Shown: positions 22,568 through 31,731 of the stretch, one piece after another
Layout of the letters: the number at the start of each line of letters is the position of its first letter
Numbering within the stretch: the first letter of the stretch is position 1
Origin: Streptomyces rubrogriseus
GTDB taxonomy: Bacteria > Actinomycetota > Actinomycetes > Streptomycetales > Streptomycetaceae
DNA: 64,000 nucleotides
NCBI RefSeq assembly: GCF_027947575.1
Contig: NZ_CP116256.1
Coordinates: 1,550,001 to 1,614,000 of the forward strand
Reading direction: 5' to 3'
Made by a program: the position numbers and the translations under genes
Notes under the pieces: model-generated
Seen by the model: the letters and a program-made list of their open reading frames with translations, nothing else
Database searches by the model: none
What the model was told of the DNA's origin: nothing

Positions 22568-25500
22568 ATGAGCACAGGACCAGTCAGACGCGGGGCGGCC
22601 CTCCTGTCGGCGGGGCTCGTGATCGCGCTGCTGCCGGCCGGGACCTCGGCGGCGCAGGACCCGCCCCCCGACCCGGCGCGATCCCCAACGACGGCCGCCC
22701 GCACGGCCACCGCCGCCGACGCGGCCCGCACCGTCACCCTCGTCACCGGCGACCGGGTGACCGTCACCGACCTCGGCGGCGGCCGGAAGACCGTCGCGGT
22801 CGAGCGGCCCGAGGGCGCCAACGGGGCCGTGCGCACCAGCAGCTCCGGCGGCCGGACCGCCGTCGTACCGGACGAGGCCCTGCCCTACCTGCGCGACGGC
22901 AGCCTCGACGAACGGCTCTTCGACGTCGGTGCGTTGCTGGAGCAGGGGCTCGCCGACAGCGAGACGGGCGAGCTGCCGCTGATCGTGACGTACGGCAAGG
23001 GCGCGCGGGCCGCCACCCCGCGGGGGGCCGAGCGGACGCGGTCGCTGCCCAGCGTGCGCGGGGCCGCCGTCGAGGCCGACAAGGGGCGTGCATTCTGGCG
23101 GGAATTCACCCGTCGCGGCGCCGGTGTCGAGGGCGTGTGGCTCGACGGGCGGGTCACCGCGGACATGGCCGAGTCCAACGCGCAGATCGGCACGCCCGAG
23201 GCCTGGGAGGCAGGGCTGACCGGCAAGGGCGTCACCGTGGCCGTGCTGGACAGCGGCGTGGACGCCGGGCACCCCGACCTGGCGGGGCGGATCGCGCAGA
23301 GCCGCAGCTTCATCCCCGGCGAGGAGGTCGCCGACCGGCACGGCCACGGCACGCACGTCACCTCCACCGTGGGCGGCAGCGGCGCGGCCTCCGACGGCAA
23401 GGAGAAGGGCGTCGCCCCCGGCGCCACGCTCGCGGTCGGCAAGGTCCTCGACGACGAGGGCTTCGGCAGCGAGTCGGAGATCATCGCGGGCATGGAGTGG
23501 GCCGCCCGGGACGTGGACGCCGACGTCGTCTCCATGAGCCTCGGCTCCACCGAGCCCAGCGACGGCACCGATCCGATGGCCGAGGCCGTCAACACCCTGT
23601 CCCGCGAGACCGGCGCGCTGTTCGTGATCGCGGCCGGGAACACCGGCGCGCCCTCCTCCATAGGCTCGCCCGGCGCGGCCGACGCCGCCCTCACCGTGGG
23701 CGCGGTCGACTCCGCCGACCAGGCCGCCTGGTTCACCAGCGCCGGCCCCCGGTACGGGGACAACGCGCTCAAGCCCGACCTGTCGGCCCCGGGAGTCGGC
23801 ATCCTCGCCGCCCGCTCCCGCCTCGCCGAGGGCAGCGGCGACTACACGTCCATGGACGGTACGTCGATGGCGACGCCGCACATCGCGGGGGTGGCCGCCC
23901 TGCTCGCCGAGGAGCACCCCGACTGGAGCGGCGCGCGGCTCAAGGACGCGCTGATGTCCACCTCGAAGGAACTCGACGCCCCCGCCTACCAGCTGGGAGC
24001 GGGCCGGGTCAGCGTGCCGGAGGCCGTCGGCGCCGACGTCACCGCGACCGGCAGCGCCGACCTGGGCTTCTACTCCTGGCCGTACGACGCCAACGCGCCG
24101 GTCACCAGGACCGTCACCTACACCAACTCCTCGGACACGGACGTCGAGCTGAAGCTGTCCGTGCGGGGCGCCCCCGAGGGCGTCGCCACGCTCGCCGACA
24201 CCTCCCTCACCGTGCCCGCGCACGGCACCGCCTCGACCACGGTCACCGGGGACGGGTCCAAGGCGCCGGTCGGCAACACGAGCGGCCGGGTCGTGGCGGC
24301 CGACGTGAGCGGTAAGCCCCTCGCGCACACCGCGTTCGGGCTGGTCAAGGAGGGCGAGCGGTACTCGCTCACGGTGCACGTCAAGGACCGCTCCGGCGCC
24401 GCGACCCCGGCCGACCTGACCGTCCAGCGGCTCACCGAGGGCGTCGACCCCTTCCCGGCCCACGTCGGAGAGTCCGGCACCCTGAAGCTCCGGCTCGAGC
24501 CCGGGACGTACAGCCTGTCGTCCTTCCTGGACGTGCGCGGCAGCCACGGCGCCGACTCCCTCGGCCTGGGCTTCCTCGCCGCCCCGGAGATCGTCGTCGA
24601 CCGGGACCGCGAGATCACCCTGGACGGCCGCGAGCTGCGCGAGATCGGCGCCGACGTCGGCCGGCGCACCGAGACCCGGCAGCTCCTCATGGAGTACGAC
24701 CGCAGCGCGAACGGCTCCGACCTGTTCGGCGCGGTGCAGGTGCCGCTGACGTACGACAGCGTCTTCGCCGCGCCCACGAAGAAGGTCGGCCAGGGCGACT
24801 TCGAGTACCGCACCGTGTGGCGGCTCGGCAAGCCGCTGCTCGAGGTGAAGGGGATCGACGAGGCCACCGTCCAGTCCGGCGGCACCCTGACCGAGGGCCG
24901 CACCCGGCTGCCCCTGGTCGACGTCGGGGCCGTCGGCGCCGGGCCCCTCCCGGCCGGCGTGCGCGGCAAGGCGGTCCTCGCCCGGCTCACCGAGGGGACC
25001 GAACCGGCCGCGCTCGCCCGGGCCGCGCAGGACGCCGGCGTCAAGGCGCTGTTCGTGACCGACGACGCCCCCGGACGGCTGATGTCGTGGTGGGGCACGG
25101 ACGACAACGCCGACCGGCCGCTCCAGATCGCCACGGTCTCCGCGGCCGACGCCGGCCGGCTGCACCGGGCCGGACGGGTCGACATGACCGGCACCCGCAA
25201 CACGCCCTACGTGTACGACCTGTCCGAGGGACACGAGGGCGCCGTGCCCGACCGGGACCTCACCTACCGGCCCGGGCACCGCGACCTCGCCGTGCTGCGC
25301 GCCAAGTACCACGCCGCCGAACCGTCGAGCGGCGGCGAGTTCCGGTACTCCATCACCGACACCTTCCCGATCGGCCTCGGTTTCCGGGAGCGGGTCGACT
25401 ACCCGGTCGAGCGCACCGAGTACGTGTCCACCGGCCCCGGCCAGCTGTGGCACGAGACCGTGACGAGCGCCGGTGAGGCGCTGGAGCAGCGCGGCGGACT

Positions 25501-26233
25501 GTCCCGGTACCGGGGAGGCTCGCGCGCGGAGCTGAACTGGTTCAAGCCGGTGTGGCACCCCTACCTCGGCACCGGGCTCGGCTGGGGACAGCAGCGCGCC
25601 GGGAACCGGCTCCAGTTCAACGCGCCCGGCTGGGGCGACTCGGGGCCCGACCACACCGGCTTCGGCGACGTGTGGAGCGAGGGCAGCGGCATGTCGCAGA
25701 CCACGTCGGTGTACCTGGACGGCGAACTGGTCGACCAGGGGCCGAGTTCCGCCGCGTACGTGTGGGACGCGCCGGCCGACGAGCACACCTACAGGCTCGT
25801 CACCGACACGGCGCTGGACGCGGCACGCTGGCCGCTGGCGACGAAGGGCCACGCGGAGTGGACCTTCCGGTCGGCGGCCACGCCGGACGACCGGTGGACC
25901 TTCCTGCCGCTGGTCAACCTCTCCTTCGACGTCGACACCGACCTCGCGGGGAAGGTGCGCGCCGGCAAGAAGCTGCGGGTCGGTCTCGACGCCGCGTACG
26001 TGGCGGGCGCCCCGGACACCGGGAAGCTCGGCGGCGGAAAGCTGGAGGCGTCCTACGACGGCGGGACGACCTGGCACCAGGTCCGGCTGCGCGGCGGTGA
26101 CGGGGAGGCCTCCTGGCACGGGACGCTGAGCGTGCCGCGCGATGCCGAGCACGTCTCGCTGCGGGCCTCGGCGCGCGACGACCGGGGCGGCTCGGTCACG
26201 CAGGAGATCGTGCGGGCGGTGGCCGTGCGGTAG
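22568..26233 (+). CDS. Secreted S8 (subtilisin-like) serine peptidase
   Basis: A 1221-residue exported protease. A Sec signal peptide (MSTGPVRRGAALLSAGLVIA, cleavage near GTSAA) and a propeptide of about 170 residues precede the S8 domain. The triad is complete: Asp228 (VLDSGVD), His260 (HGHGTHV) and Ser433 (DGTSMATPH). After the catalytic domain comes about 750 residues of beta-rich sequence, including a protease-associated-like segment 'GKAVLARL...KALFVTDD' around residue 800, as in large actinobacterial subtilases. Its role is presumably extracellular protein degradation. It is divergent from the Trypco1 operon, and a strong terminator follows the stop. No membrane anchor is visible. Confidence 0.93.
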   Translation: MSTGPVRRGAALLSAGLVIALLPAGTSAAQDPPPDPARSPTTAARTATAADAARTVTLVTGDRVTVTDLGGGRKTVAVERPEGANGAVRTSSSGGRTAVVPDEALPYLRDGSLDERLFDVGALLEQGLADSETGELPLIVTYGKGARAATPRGAERTRSLPSVRGAAVEADKGRAFWREFTRRGAGVEGVWLDGRVTADMAESNAQIGTPEAWEAGLTGKGVTVAVLDSGVDAGHPDLAGRIAQSRSFIPGEEVADRHGHGTHVTSTVGGSGAASDGKEKGVAPGATLAVGKVLDDEGFGSESEIIAGMEWAARDVDADVVSMSLGSTEPSDGTDPMAEAVNTLSRETGALFVIAAGNTGAPSSIGSPGAADAALTVGAVDSADQAAWFTSAGPRYGDNALKPDLSAPGVGILAARSRLAEGSGDYTSMDGTSMATPHIAGVAALLAEEHPDWSGARLKDALMSTSKELDAPAYQLGAGRVSVPEAVGADVTATGSADLGFYSWPYDANAPVTRTVTYTNSSDTDVELKLSVRGAPEGVATLADTSLTVPAHGTASTTVTGDGSKAPVGNTSGRVVAADVSGKPLAHTAFGLVKEGERYSLTVHVKDRSGAATPADLTVQRLTEGVDPFPAHVGESGTLKLRLEPGTYSLSSFLDVRGSHGADSLGLGFLAAPEIVVDRDREITLDGRELREIGADVGRRTETRQLLMEYDRSANGSDLFGAVQVPLTYDSVFAAPTKKVGQGDFEYRTVWRLGKPLLEVKGIDEATVQSGGTLTEGRTRLPLVDVGAVGAGPLPAGVRGKAVLARLTEGTEPAALARAAQDAGVKALFVTDDAPGRLMSWWGTDDNADRPLQIATVSAADAGRLHRAGRVDMTGTRNTPYVYDLSEGHEGAVPDRDLTYRPGHRDLAVLRAKYHAAEPSSGGEFRYSITDTFPIGLGFRERVDYPVERTEYVSTGPGQLWHETVTSAGEALEQRGGLSRYRGGSRAELNWFKPVWHPYLGTGLGWGQQRAGNRLQFNAPGWGDSGPDHTGFGDVWSEGSGMSQTTSVYLDGELVDQGPSSAAYVWDAPADEHTYRLVTDTALDAARWPLATKGHAEWTFRSAATPDDRWTFLPLVNLSFDVDTDLAGKVRAGKKLRVGLDAAYVAGAPDTGKLGGGKLEASYDGGTTWHQVRLRGGDGEASWHGTLSVPRDAEHVSLRASARDDRGGSVTQEIVRAVAVR

Positions 26234-26253
26234 GCCCCGGTCCGGGACACGCG

Positions 26254-26292
26254 GACGGCGCCGCCTCCCTGGGACGGGGAGGCGGCGCCGTC
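26254..26292. terminator. 16-bp perfect stem-loop terminator
   Basis: Arms 26254-26269 and 26277-26292 are exact inverted copies with the 7-base loop TGGGACG, followed on the plus strand by GGTTTCTC. It closes the S8 peptidase gene and, on the opposite strand, follows the short peptide gene. Confidence 0.9.
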
Positions 26293-26306
26293 GGTTTCTC
26301 GGACCG

Positions 26307-26366
26307 TCAGACCAGCCAGCCGACGAAGTGGACGAGGCCGGCGAGGATGTCGGTGAGAAGGTTCAT
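26307..26366 (-). CDS. 19-residue hydrophobic peptide
   Basis: The ATG ending at 26366 is preceded by AAGGAG, and the frame encodes MNLLTDILAGLVHFVGWLV, then TGA. The peptide is amphipathic to hydrophobic, with a single Asp and His, and could lie on or span a membrane. It stands alone between the S8 terminator and the end of the carboxyltransferase gene, with its own ribosome site and about 130 bases of upstream sequence. Short peptides of this sort include type I toxins, PSM-like surfactants and small membrane regulators; I cannot place it in a named family. The evidence that it is translated is the ribosome site plus the isolated terminator-flanked position. Confidence 0.6.
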   Translation of the reverse strand: MNLLTDILAGLVHFVGWLV

Positions 26367-26496
26367 GATCGTGCAGCTCCTTGCGCTGTTCAGGTGCGGG
26401 ACCCGCCGGGCCCCGCTGGGACTACTCGGGACATGTGCGTCAACTACGGTCTGCAGCCCGTTGCTTGCACACCGTAAGTATCGTTGGTCCCTGCAG

Positions 26497-27873
26497 TCAC
26501 ATGCGTTCTTCAGAGCGACGATCACCTGTTCCAGGGAACAACTGCTCGCTTGTTCGGATCACGCCAAGTGCGGCCAAGTCCTGCGGCCGCAGCCGCAGTT
26601 GACCGGCCGTCGCCTCCACCTCCGTCGGCGGGCGCTTCAGGATCGTCGCCGCGTGCTCCGGCGCGATGACGGAGAAGTAGCTGTCCGGGGTGGCCCACGT
26701 GCTGCCGGGCGAGGCCAGGGCCAGCGCCCCGCCCGAACCGCCCTCGCCGATCACCAGCGTGGTGACCGGCGTACGCACCGAGGCCACGGCGCCGAACAGG
26801 TCCGCGATCGCCGGACCCGCCCCCGCCCGCTCCGCCGCCGCGTCGTTGGCCGCACCCGGCGTGTCCACCAGGGTCAGCACCGGGATGCCGAGCCGGTCCG
26901 CGAGGTGGATCAGCCGGGTGGCGGTGCGGTACCCGGCGGGCCGGGTCGCCGTGCCCGTCTGCGCGGCGTACGCCACCGTCCGCCCCGCGTGCGCGCCGAA
27001 GCCGCACAGCATGCCCTCCGGGTCCCGGCCGCCGCAGCGGTCGCCGGACAGGGCCACGCGGTCGGTGAAGTAGGCGTCCAGATACGCCCCGGCGCGCGGG
27101 CGCCCGGGGGCGCGGGCCCGGCGTACCGCCTCCCAGCCGCCGGCACGGCAGGTCCCGCGCGCCCAGCGGCTCCGGCACCGGCGCCGGATCGCCGGACGGC
27201 GCCGTCAGCAGGCGCAGCCACCGCCCCAGCGTCGCGCGCAGCTCCCGGGCGGCACGACCGCGTCCACGCTGCCCGCCGCCACCTGCGCCTCGGCCGTGTA
27301 CGCCGCCGGGTCCGCGTCCGGCGGCCGGACCCGCGAACCGGCGAAGCCCACCTGGGCGCCGGGCAGGGCGAGGACCACGTCGGCGCCCGCGCCCAGCGTC
27401 GCCCAGCCGCCGCCGGTCGCCGGGTCCCGCACCACCGCGATCTGCGCGAGACCGGCCGCGCGGGTGAGCGCCGACTGCCGGGCCACCCGCTGGAGCTGGG
27501 TCAGCGCGAGCATCCCCTCCTGCATCCGGCTGCCGCCGGTCGCCACCAACGGCACCACCGGCAGCCGGTGTTCACGGGCGTACGCGTACGCCGCCTCCAG
27601 CCGGTCCCCGGTGAGATGTCCGAGCGAGCCGCCGAGGAAGCCGAACTCGAAGGAGACGAGCACGGCGCGGGTGCCCTCCACCAGTCCGGTGCCGCAGACG
27701 ACGGACTCCGCCTCGCCGGTGCGCTCGGCGGCGCGGGCCCGCGAGGCGTCGTAGCCGGGCCAGCCGAGGGGGCCGTCGGGCCGCCACGGGCCGTCCGCGT
27801 GCGGGAGTTCGGCGAAGGTGGCGTCGTCGGTGACCAGGGCGAGGAACTCCCGCGCGGTCGGGCGCTCAGCCAC
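26497..27873 (-). pseudogene. Fused beta/alpha acyl-CoA carboxylase carboxyltransferase, frameshifted twice as read
   Basis: The GTG at 27873 begins a carboxyltransferase. The beta half has 'FGFLGGSLGHLTGDRLEAA' and 'VATGGSRMQEGMLALTQLQ'. The alpha half has 'GYRTATRLIHLADRLGIPV', 'LVDTPGAAN' and 'VIGEGGSGGALALAS'. These are the AccD- and AccA-type oxyanion and CoA-binding motifs. The halves are in different frames: one G is missing near 27,245 (after VVPPG) and one base is added near 27,145 (about 31 codons later), after which the original frame returns. With both repaired the protein would be about 458 residues. The start overlaps the matB stop, so it is the third gene of the malonate operon and would move carboxyl groups to or from malonyl-CoA. 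The lesions are either real or base-calling errors. Confidence 0.8.
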
Positions 27874-29323
27874 GGCCCAGCGCCCGCTTCATGATCTTCC
27901 CCATGTCGTTGCGGGGCACCGCGTCGAGGTACCGGACGACGCGCGGCCGCTTGTGCGGGGCGAGCCGGGCGGCGACGTGGTCGGCCAGCGTGCCGAGGGC
28001 GGGCGGGGCGGCGGGGTCGGCCGGGACGATCCAGGCCACGATCCGTTCCCCGAGGTCGGGGTCGGGTTCGCCGGTGACGGCCGCCTCCCGGACCTCCGGG
28101 TGTTCGAGCAGGGCGTTCTCGATCTCCCCGGCCCCGATCTTGTAACCGCCGCTCTTGATCAGGTCGGTGGCCTTGCGGCCGACGATGCGGACATAGCCGT
28201 CGGGGTCGCGCACCGCCATGTCGCCGGTGCGGAAGAAGCCGTCCTCGGTGAAGGCGGCGGCGGTGGCGTCGGGGCGGTTCAGGTACTCGGTGAACAGGTT
28301 CGGGCCGCGCACCTGGATCTCGCCGACGCTCTCCCCGTCGAGCGCCGCGATCGGCGTGCCGTCCTCGTCCACCAGCCGCAGCTCCACACCGGGCAGCGGC
28401 ACGCCCACCGTCCCGGCGCGCGGCTCGCCGTCGGCGCGCACGCTGGTGTTCATCAGCGTCTCGGTCATGCCGTACCGCTCGATCACGCGCCGCCCGGTGG
28501 CGGCGGCGATCCGCTCGTGGTCGTGCACCGGCAGCGCGGCCGACCCCGACACCAGCAGCCGGGCCCCGGCGAGCGCCTTCGCCAGCTCCGGGTCGGCGGG
28601 GAGCGTCTCGGCGATCCGGTGGTACATCGTCGGCACCCCGAACAGCATGGTCGCGCCGTCGTTCAGCTCCCGCGCCGCGCCCTCGGTGGAGAACCTGCCC
28701 AGGTGCCGCACGGACCCGCCGCGGCGCAGCGGGCCGAGGATGCCGAGGACCAGCCCGTGCACGTGGAACAGCGGCAGCCCCTGCACCAGCACGTCCTCGC
28801 CGGTCCACTGCCACGCGTCGGCGAGCGCGTCCAGGGTCGTGGCGAGCGCCCGCCGGGGGATGACGGCGCCCTTCGGCGGCCCCGTGGTGCCGGAGGTGTA
28901 GACGACGAGCGCGGGGTCGCCGTCGTCGGCACCGTCCTCGGGGACCGCCCCGCGGGCCCGCACGTCGACGTCGACGCGCTCCAGGGCCCCGAGGGCGGGC
29001 GGGAGTTGCGCGTCCGGGGGCGCCAGGACCAGCGAGGGCGCGCTGTCGGAGAGGATGTGCGCGAGTTCCTTGTCGCCGGACTTCGGATTGAGCGGTACGG
29101 CGGCGACCCCGGCCAGCAGCGCCGCCACCACGGCGACGCCGGTCTCCATCGCCGGGGTGGCCCAGACCGCGACCCGGTCGGCGCCGCCGATCCGCCCGGC
29201 CGTGGCGCCCGCCGCCGCGGCGAGTTCCGCGTAGGTCAGGGAGCGCTCGCCGAACCGCAGCGCGGGCCGGTCGGCCGGGGCGCCGGTCGGGGCCGGGGAG
29301 AGGGCCGGGAAGAGAGAGGACAC
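27866..29323 (-). CDS. matB: Malonyl-CoA synthetase MatB
   Basis: A 485-residue adenylate-forming enzyme that makes malonyl-CoA (or methylmalonyl-CoA) from the free acid, CoA and ATP. The A3 loop 'VYTSGTTGPPKGA', the A5 motif 'VIERYGMTET', the A7 'GFFRTGDMA' and the catalytic-lysine region 'RNDMGKIMKRAL' are all present. The sequence looks almost the same as the structurally studied S. coelicolor MatB as I remember it. The GTG start follows AGGAGT. It lies between the MatC permease gene and the carboxyltransferase gene on one strand, so uptake, activation and use of malonate are encoded together. This can feed polyketide extender units. Confidence 0.96.
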   Translation of the reverse strand: MSSLFPALSPAPTGAPADRPALRFGERSLTYAELAAAAGATAGRIGGADRVAVWATPAMETGVAVVAALLAGVAAVPLNPKSGDKELAHILSDSAPSLVLAPPDAQLPPALGALERVDVDVRARGAVPEDGADDGDPALVVYTSGTTGPPKGAVIPRRALATTLDALADAWQWTGEDVLVQGLPLFHVHGLVLGILGPLRRGGSVRHLGRFSTEGAARELNDGATMLFGVPTMYHRIAETLPADPELAKALAGARLLVSGSAALPVHDHERIAAATGRRVIERYGMTETLMNTSVRADGEPRAGTVGVPLPGVELRLVDEDGTPIAALDGESVGEIQVRGPNLFTEYLNRPDATAAAFTEDGFFRTGDMAVRDPDGYVRIVGRKATDLIKSGGYKIGAGEIENALLEHPEVREAAVTGEPDPDLGERIVAWIVPADPAAPPALGTLADHVAARLAPHKRPRVVRYLDAVPRNDMGKIMKRALGRG

Positions 29324-29411
29324 GCGTCGTACTCCTTAGCTGTTGCCCGAGAGCTGTTGCCGGGGGCTGTCGTTCAAGGCTGCCGGATCGCGCCGGATCC
29401 GCGAGGTGGGT

Positions 29412-30803
29412 CTACCCGAAGCCGGGTACCACCAGCACGAGCCAGGCCAGCGCCGGAACGGCCGCCACCACGATCCCGCCGTAGACCATCAACTGCCGGA
29501 AGAAGCGGTCCCGGTCCACGTCCGGGGCCGCGGCCAGCACCAGCGCGCCGTTGGTGGAGAACGGGCTGACGTCCACCACCGTCGCCGACACCGCGAGCGC
29601 CGCCACCATGCCGACCGCCCCGATCTCGCCCTGCGCGAGGAACGGCACCGCCAGCGGGATCAGCGCGCCCATGATGCCCACGGAGGAGGCGAAGGCCGAC
29701 ACGATCGCGCCGATGTAGCAGAGCAGCACCGCGGCCAGCAGCGGGACGCCGATGCCGCCGACGCCCTCACCGGCCCAGGTGATGGTGCCCATCTCCTCCA
29801 GTACGCCCACGTAGGTGAGGACACCGCAGATCAGCAGCACCGTGGACCAGGCGATCTCGCCGACCGCGCGGCGGCTGTCGTCCGGCCAGGCGGTGCTCAG
29901 CACGACGGCGAGGGTGACCGCGGTCAGACCGGCGTCCAGGTCGAAGCCGAGCACGGCCACGACCAGCGCGACCAGGGCGGCCAGGGTGGCGACCCGGGCG
30001 GGGGTGAGGCGGATGCCGGTGCCTTCGGTGCCGCCGGTCTCATGGTCGGGGCGGACGGCCACGGCGGTGGGGGCGGCGCCGGTGCCCGTGCTCGTACCGC
30101 CGGTGCCCGCGCTCGTACCGGTGCCGGTGCCGGGGCCCGTGGTCCCCGTGCCGTCCTTGCCGGGGGCGCCGCCGTCCTCCGGCGTCACCGCCCCGCGCGC
30201 CCACAGCTTCCGCCCGCCGAGCACCGCGAACAGTACGGCGGCGATGAGGAGGTTGGCGACCAGCGAGGCCAGGAAGAGGCCGATCTCGCTGCCCGGGAGC
30301 TTCTCCCGCTCCACGATGCCGTTGACGATCGAGCCGTAGATGCTGATCGGCGAGAACCCGCCGGCCTGCGCGCCGTGCACCACCATCGTGCCCATGAGCA
30401 GTGGGCTGATCGAGTACCGGGTGGCGAAGCTCAGGGCGATCGGCGCGACGATCGCGACCGCGGCCGGGCTGACCGCGCCGATCGCCGTGAGCGCGCCGGT
30501 CAGCGCGAACATCACCCAGGGGATCAGCGCGACCCGGCCCCTCACCAGCCGGACGGCCGCGTGCACCAGCCAGTCGGTGGTGCCGTTGGACCGGGCGATC
30601 GCGAACAGGTACGTGACGCCGACGAGGACGACGAACAGGTCGCCGGGGAACCCGGCGAAGATGCCGTCCGCGTCGAGGTCGGCGACGAGCGTGCCCACCC
30701 CGAACGCGGCGGCGAAGGCGAGTGCGCCCATGTTGACGGAGCGGGTGGTGGCGATGACGAACACCACGACGAGGACGAGGATCGAGATGAGTTCGGGGGA
30801 CAT
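29412..30803 (-). CDS. matC: Dicarboxylate/malonate permease, MatC type
   Basis: A 463-residue integral membrane protein with some eleven hydrophobic helices and the MatC/ion-transporter signature: 'FPGDLFVVLVGVTYLFAIA' near the N-terminus, 'AIGAVSPAAVAIVAPIALS', and 'IVSAFASSVGIMGALIPLA' in the second half. A low-complexity Thr/Gly/Pro loop rich in GTGTG-type repeats (about residues 205-250) joins the halves on the cytoplasmic side. It probably imports malonate for MatB, which follows after 88 bases. An operator-like palindrome lies 59 bases upstream of its ATG, paired with one in front of the divergent FadR-type regulator. Confidence 0.9.
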   Translation of the reverse strand: MSPELISILVLVVVFVIATTRSVNMGALAFAAAFGVGTLVADLDADGIFAGFPGDLFVVLVGVTYLFAIARSNGTTDWLVHAAVRLVRGRVALIPWVMFALTGALTAIGAVSPAAVAIVAPIALSFATRYSISPLLMGTMVVHGAQAGGFSPISIYGSIVNGIVEREKLPGSEIGLFLASLVANLLIAAVLFAVLGGRKLWARGAVTPEDGGAPGKDGTGTTGPGTGTGTSAGTGGTSTGTGAAPTAVAVRPDHETGGTEGTGIRLTPARVATLAALVALVVAVLGFDLDAGLTAVTLAVVLSTAWPDDSRRAVGEIAWSTVLLICGVLTYVGVLEEMGTITWAGEGVGGIGVPLLAAVLLCYIGAIVSAFASSVGIMGALIPLAVPFLAQGEIGAVGMVAALAVSATVVDVSPFSTNGALVLAAAPDVDRDRFFRQLMVYGGIVVAAVPALAWLVLVVPGFG

Positions 30804-30853
30804 GCGGGGGCTCCCGAGTGCTGACCTGACTGCCGATGGGAATGGCTGCGAGA

Positions 30854-30874
30854 GTGGCCGAGTGGCTGAGCCAC
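30854..30874. promoter_or_regulatory. FadR-type operator upstream of matC
   Basis: The core GTGGCT-G-AGCCAC (30862-30874) is a perfect dyad. The 20 bases from 30854 to 30873 are an exact inverted copy of 30943-30962. It is placed to control matC. Confidence 0.7.
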
Positions 30875-30942
30875 TTGTGTGATGCGGTTGGCTGGTCAGC
30901 GTGGGCCCGGCCCGGGATCACGTCAAGGGGTCGCGCAACAAT

Positions 30943-30962
30943 TGGCTCAGCCACTCGGCCAC
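30943..30962. promoter_or_regulatory. FadR-type operator upstream of the regulator gene
   Basis: TGGCT-C-AGCCA (30943-30953) is the second copy of the dyad, and the whole 20 bases are the inverted repeat of 30854-30873. It lies 50 bases before the regulator start, consistent with autoregulation. Confidence 0.7.
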
Positions 30963-31012
30963 CGGGCCACCCTCGGCCCCGGTGCTACGCTCCCGTCGAG
31001 AGGGGGGACCTC

Positions 31013-31720
31013 ATGACCGACGCCCTGCGCCCCATGACCAAACAGCGCCTGTACGAACAGGTGCTGGAGCGGCTGCGCCAGTACGTCGCCGACGGCGGCC
31101 TGCGGGCGGGTGACCGGCTGCCGCCCGAGCGGGACCTGGCCCAGCGCCTCGGTGTCAGCCGTGCCTCGGTGAAGCAGGCGATCGTGGTGCTGGAGGTGCA
31201 GGGCCTGGTGGAGGCGCGGCACGGCGGCGGGACCTATCTGGTCCGGGACAGCCTCGACGTCGAACCCGTGGAGAAGATGGTCGAACGCCGCCGGCGCCTC
31301 CCGGACGTCCTGGAGGCCCGCGAGGCCCTGGAGACGAAGCTCGCCGAACTGGCCGCCGAGCGTCGCACGGAGGACGACCTCGCCGCCATGCGGTCCGCGC
31401 TGGCCGTGATGGCCGAGGAGATCGACCGGGACGGGCACGGCGTCGAGGGCGACCGGCTGTTCCACGCGGCGGTGACGGCGGCGGCGCACAGCAGCCTGCT
31501 CGCCGAGTTCATGCGGTCCATCGCCCACCAGATCGCCGAGAGCCGCACCGAGTCCCTGCGCCAGCCCGGCCGTCCCGGCCGCTCCCTGGCCCAGCACCGC
31601 GCGATCCTGGACGCCGTGGCTGCCCGGCAGCCCCGGCAGGCCGCCGCCGCGATGCGCCGCCACGTCCGTACGGTCGCCAAGGTCCGGCTGCTGGACTGGG
31701 ACCCGGAGGACGAGCGCTGA
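31013..31720 (+). CDS. FadR-subfamily GntR transcriptional regulator
   Basis: The 235-residue protein has an N-terminal GntR winged helix (residues 8-75: 'LRAGDRLPPERDLAQRLGVS' and 'RASVKQAIVVLEVQGLVEAR') and a C-terminal all-helical FCD domain ('DRLFHAAVTAAAHSSLLAEF', with His and Asp residues that could bind metal or ligand). FadR-type regulators usually repress a neighbouring catabolic operon until an organic acid binds. Here the divergent operon is malonate uptake and activation, so malonate or malonyl-CoA is the likely signal. The ATG at 31013 follows GAGGGGGGA. The open frame upstream covers the operators and is not coding. Confidence 0.9.
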   Translation: MTDALRPMTKQRLYEQVLERLRQYVADGGLRAGDRLPPERDLAQRLGVSRASVKQAIVVLEVQGLVEARHGGGTYLVRDSLDVEPVEKMVERRRRLPDVLEAREALETKLAELAAERRTEDDLAAMRSALAVMAEEIDRDGHGVEGDRLFHAAVTAAAHSSLLAEFMRSIAHQIAESRTESLRQPGRPGRSLAQHRAILDAVAARQPRQAAAAMRRHVRTVAKVRLLDWDPEDER

Positions 31721-31731
31721 CCGGACCTTCG

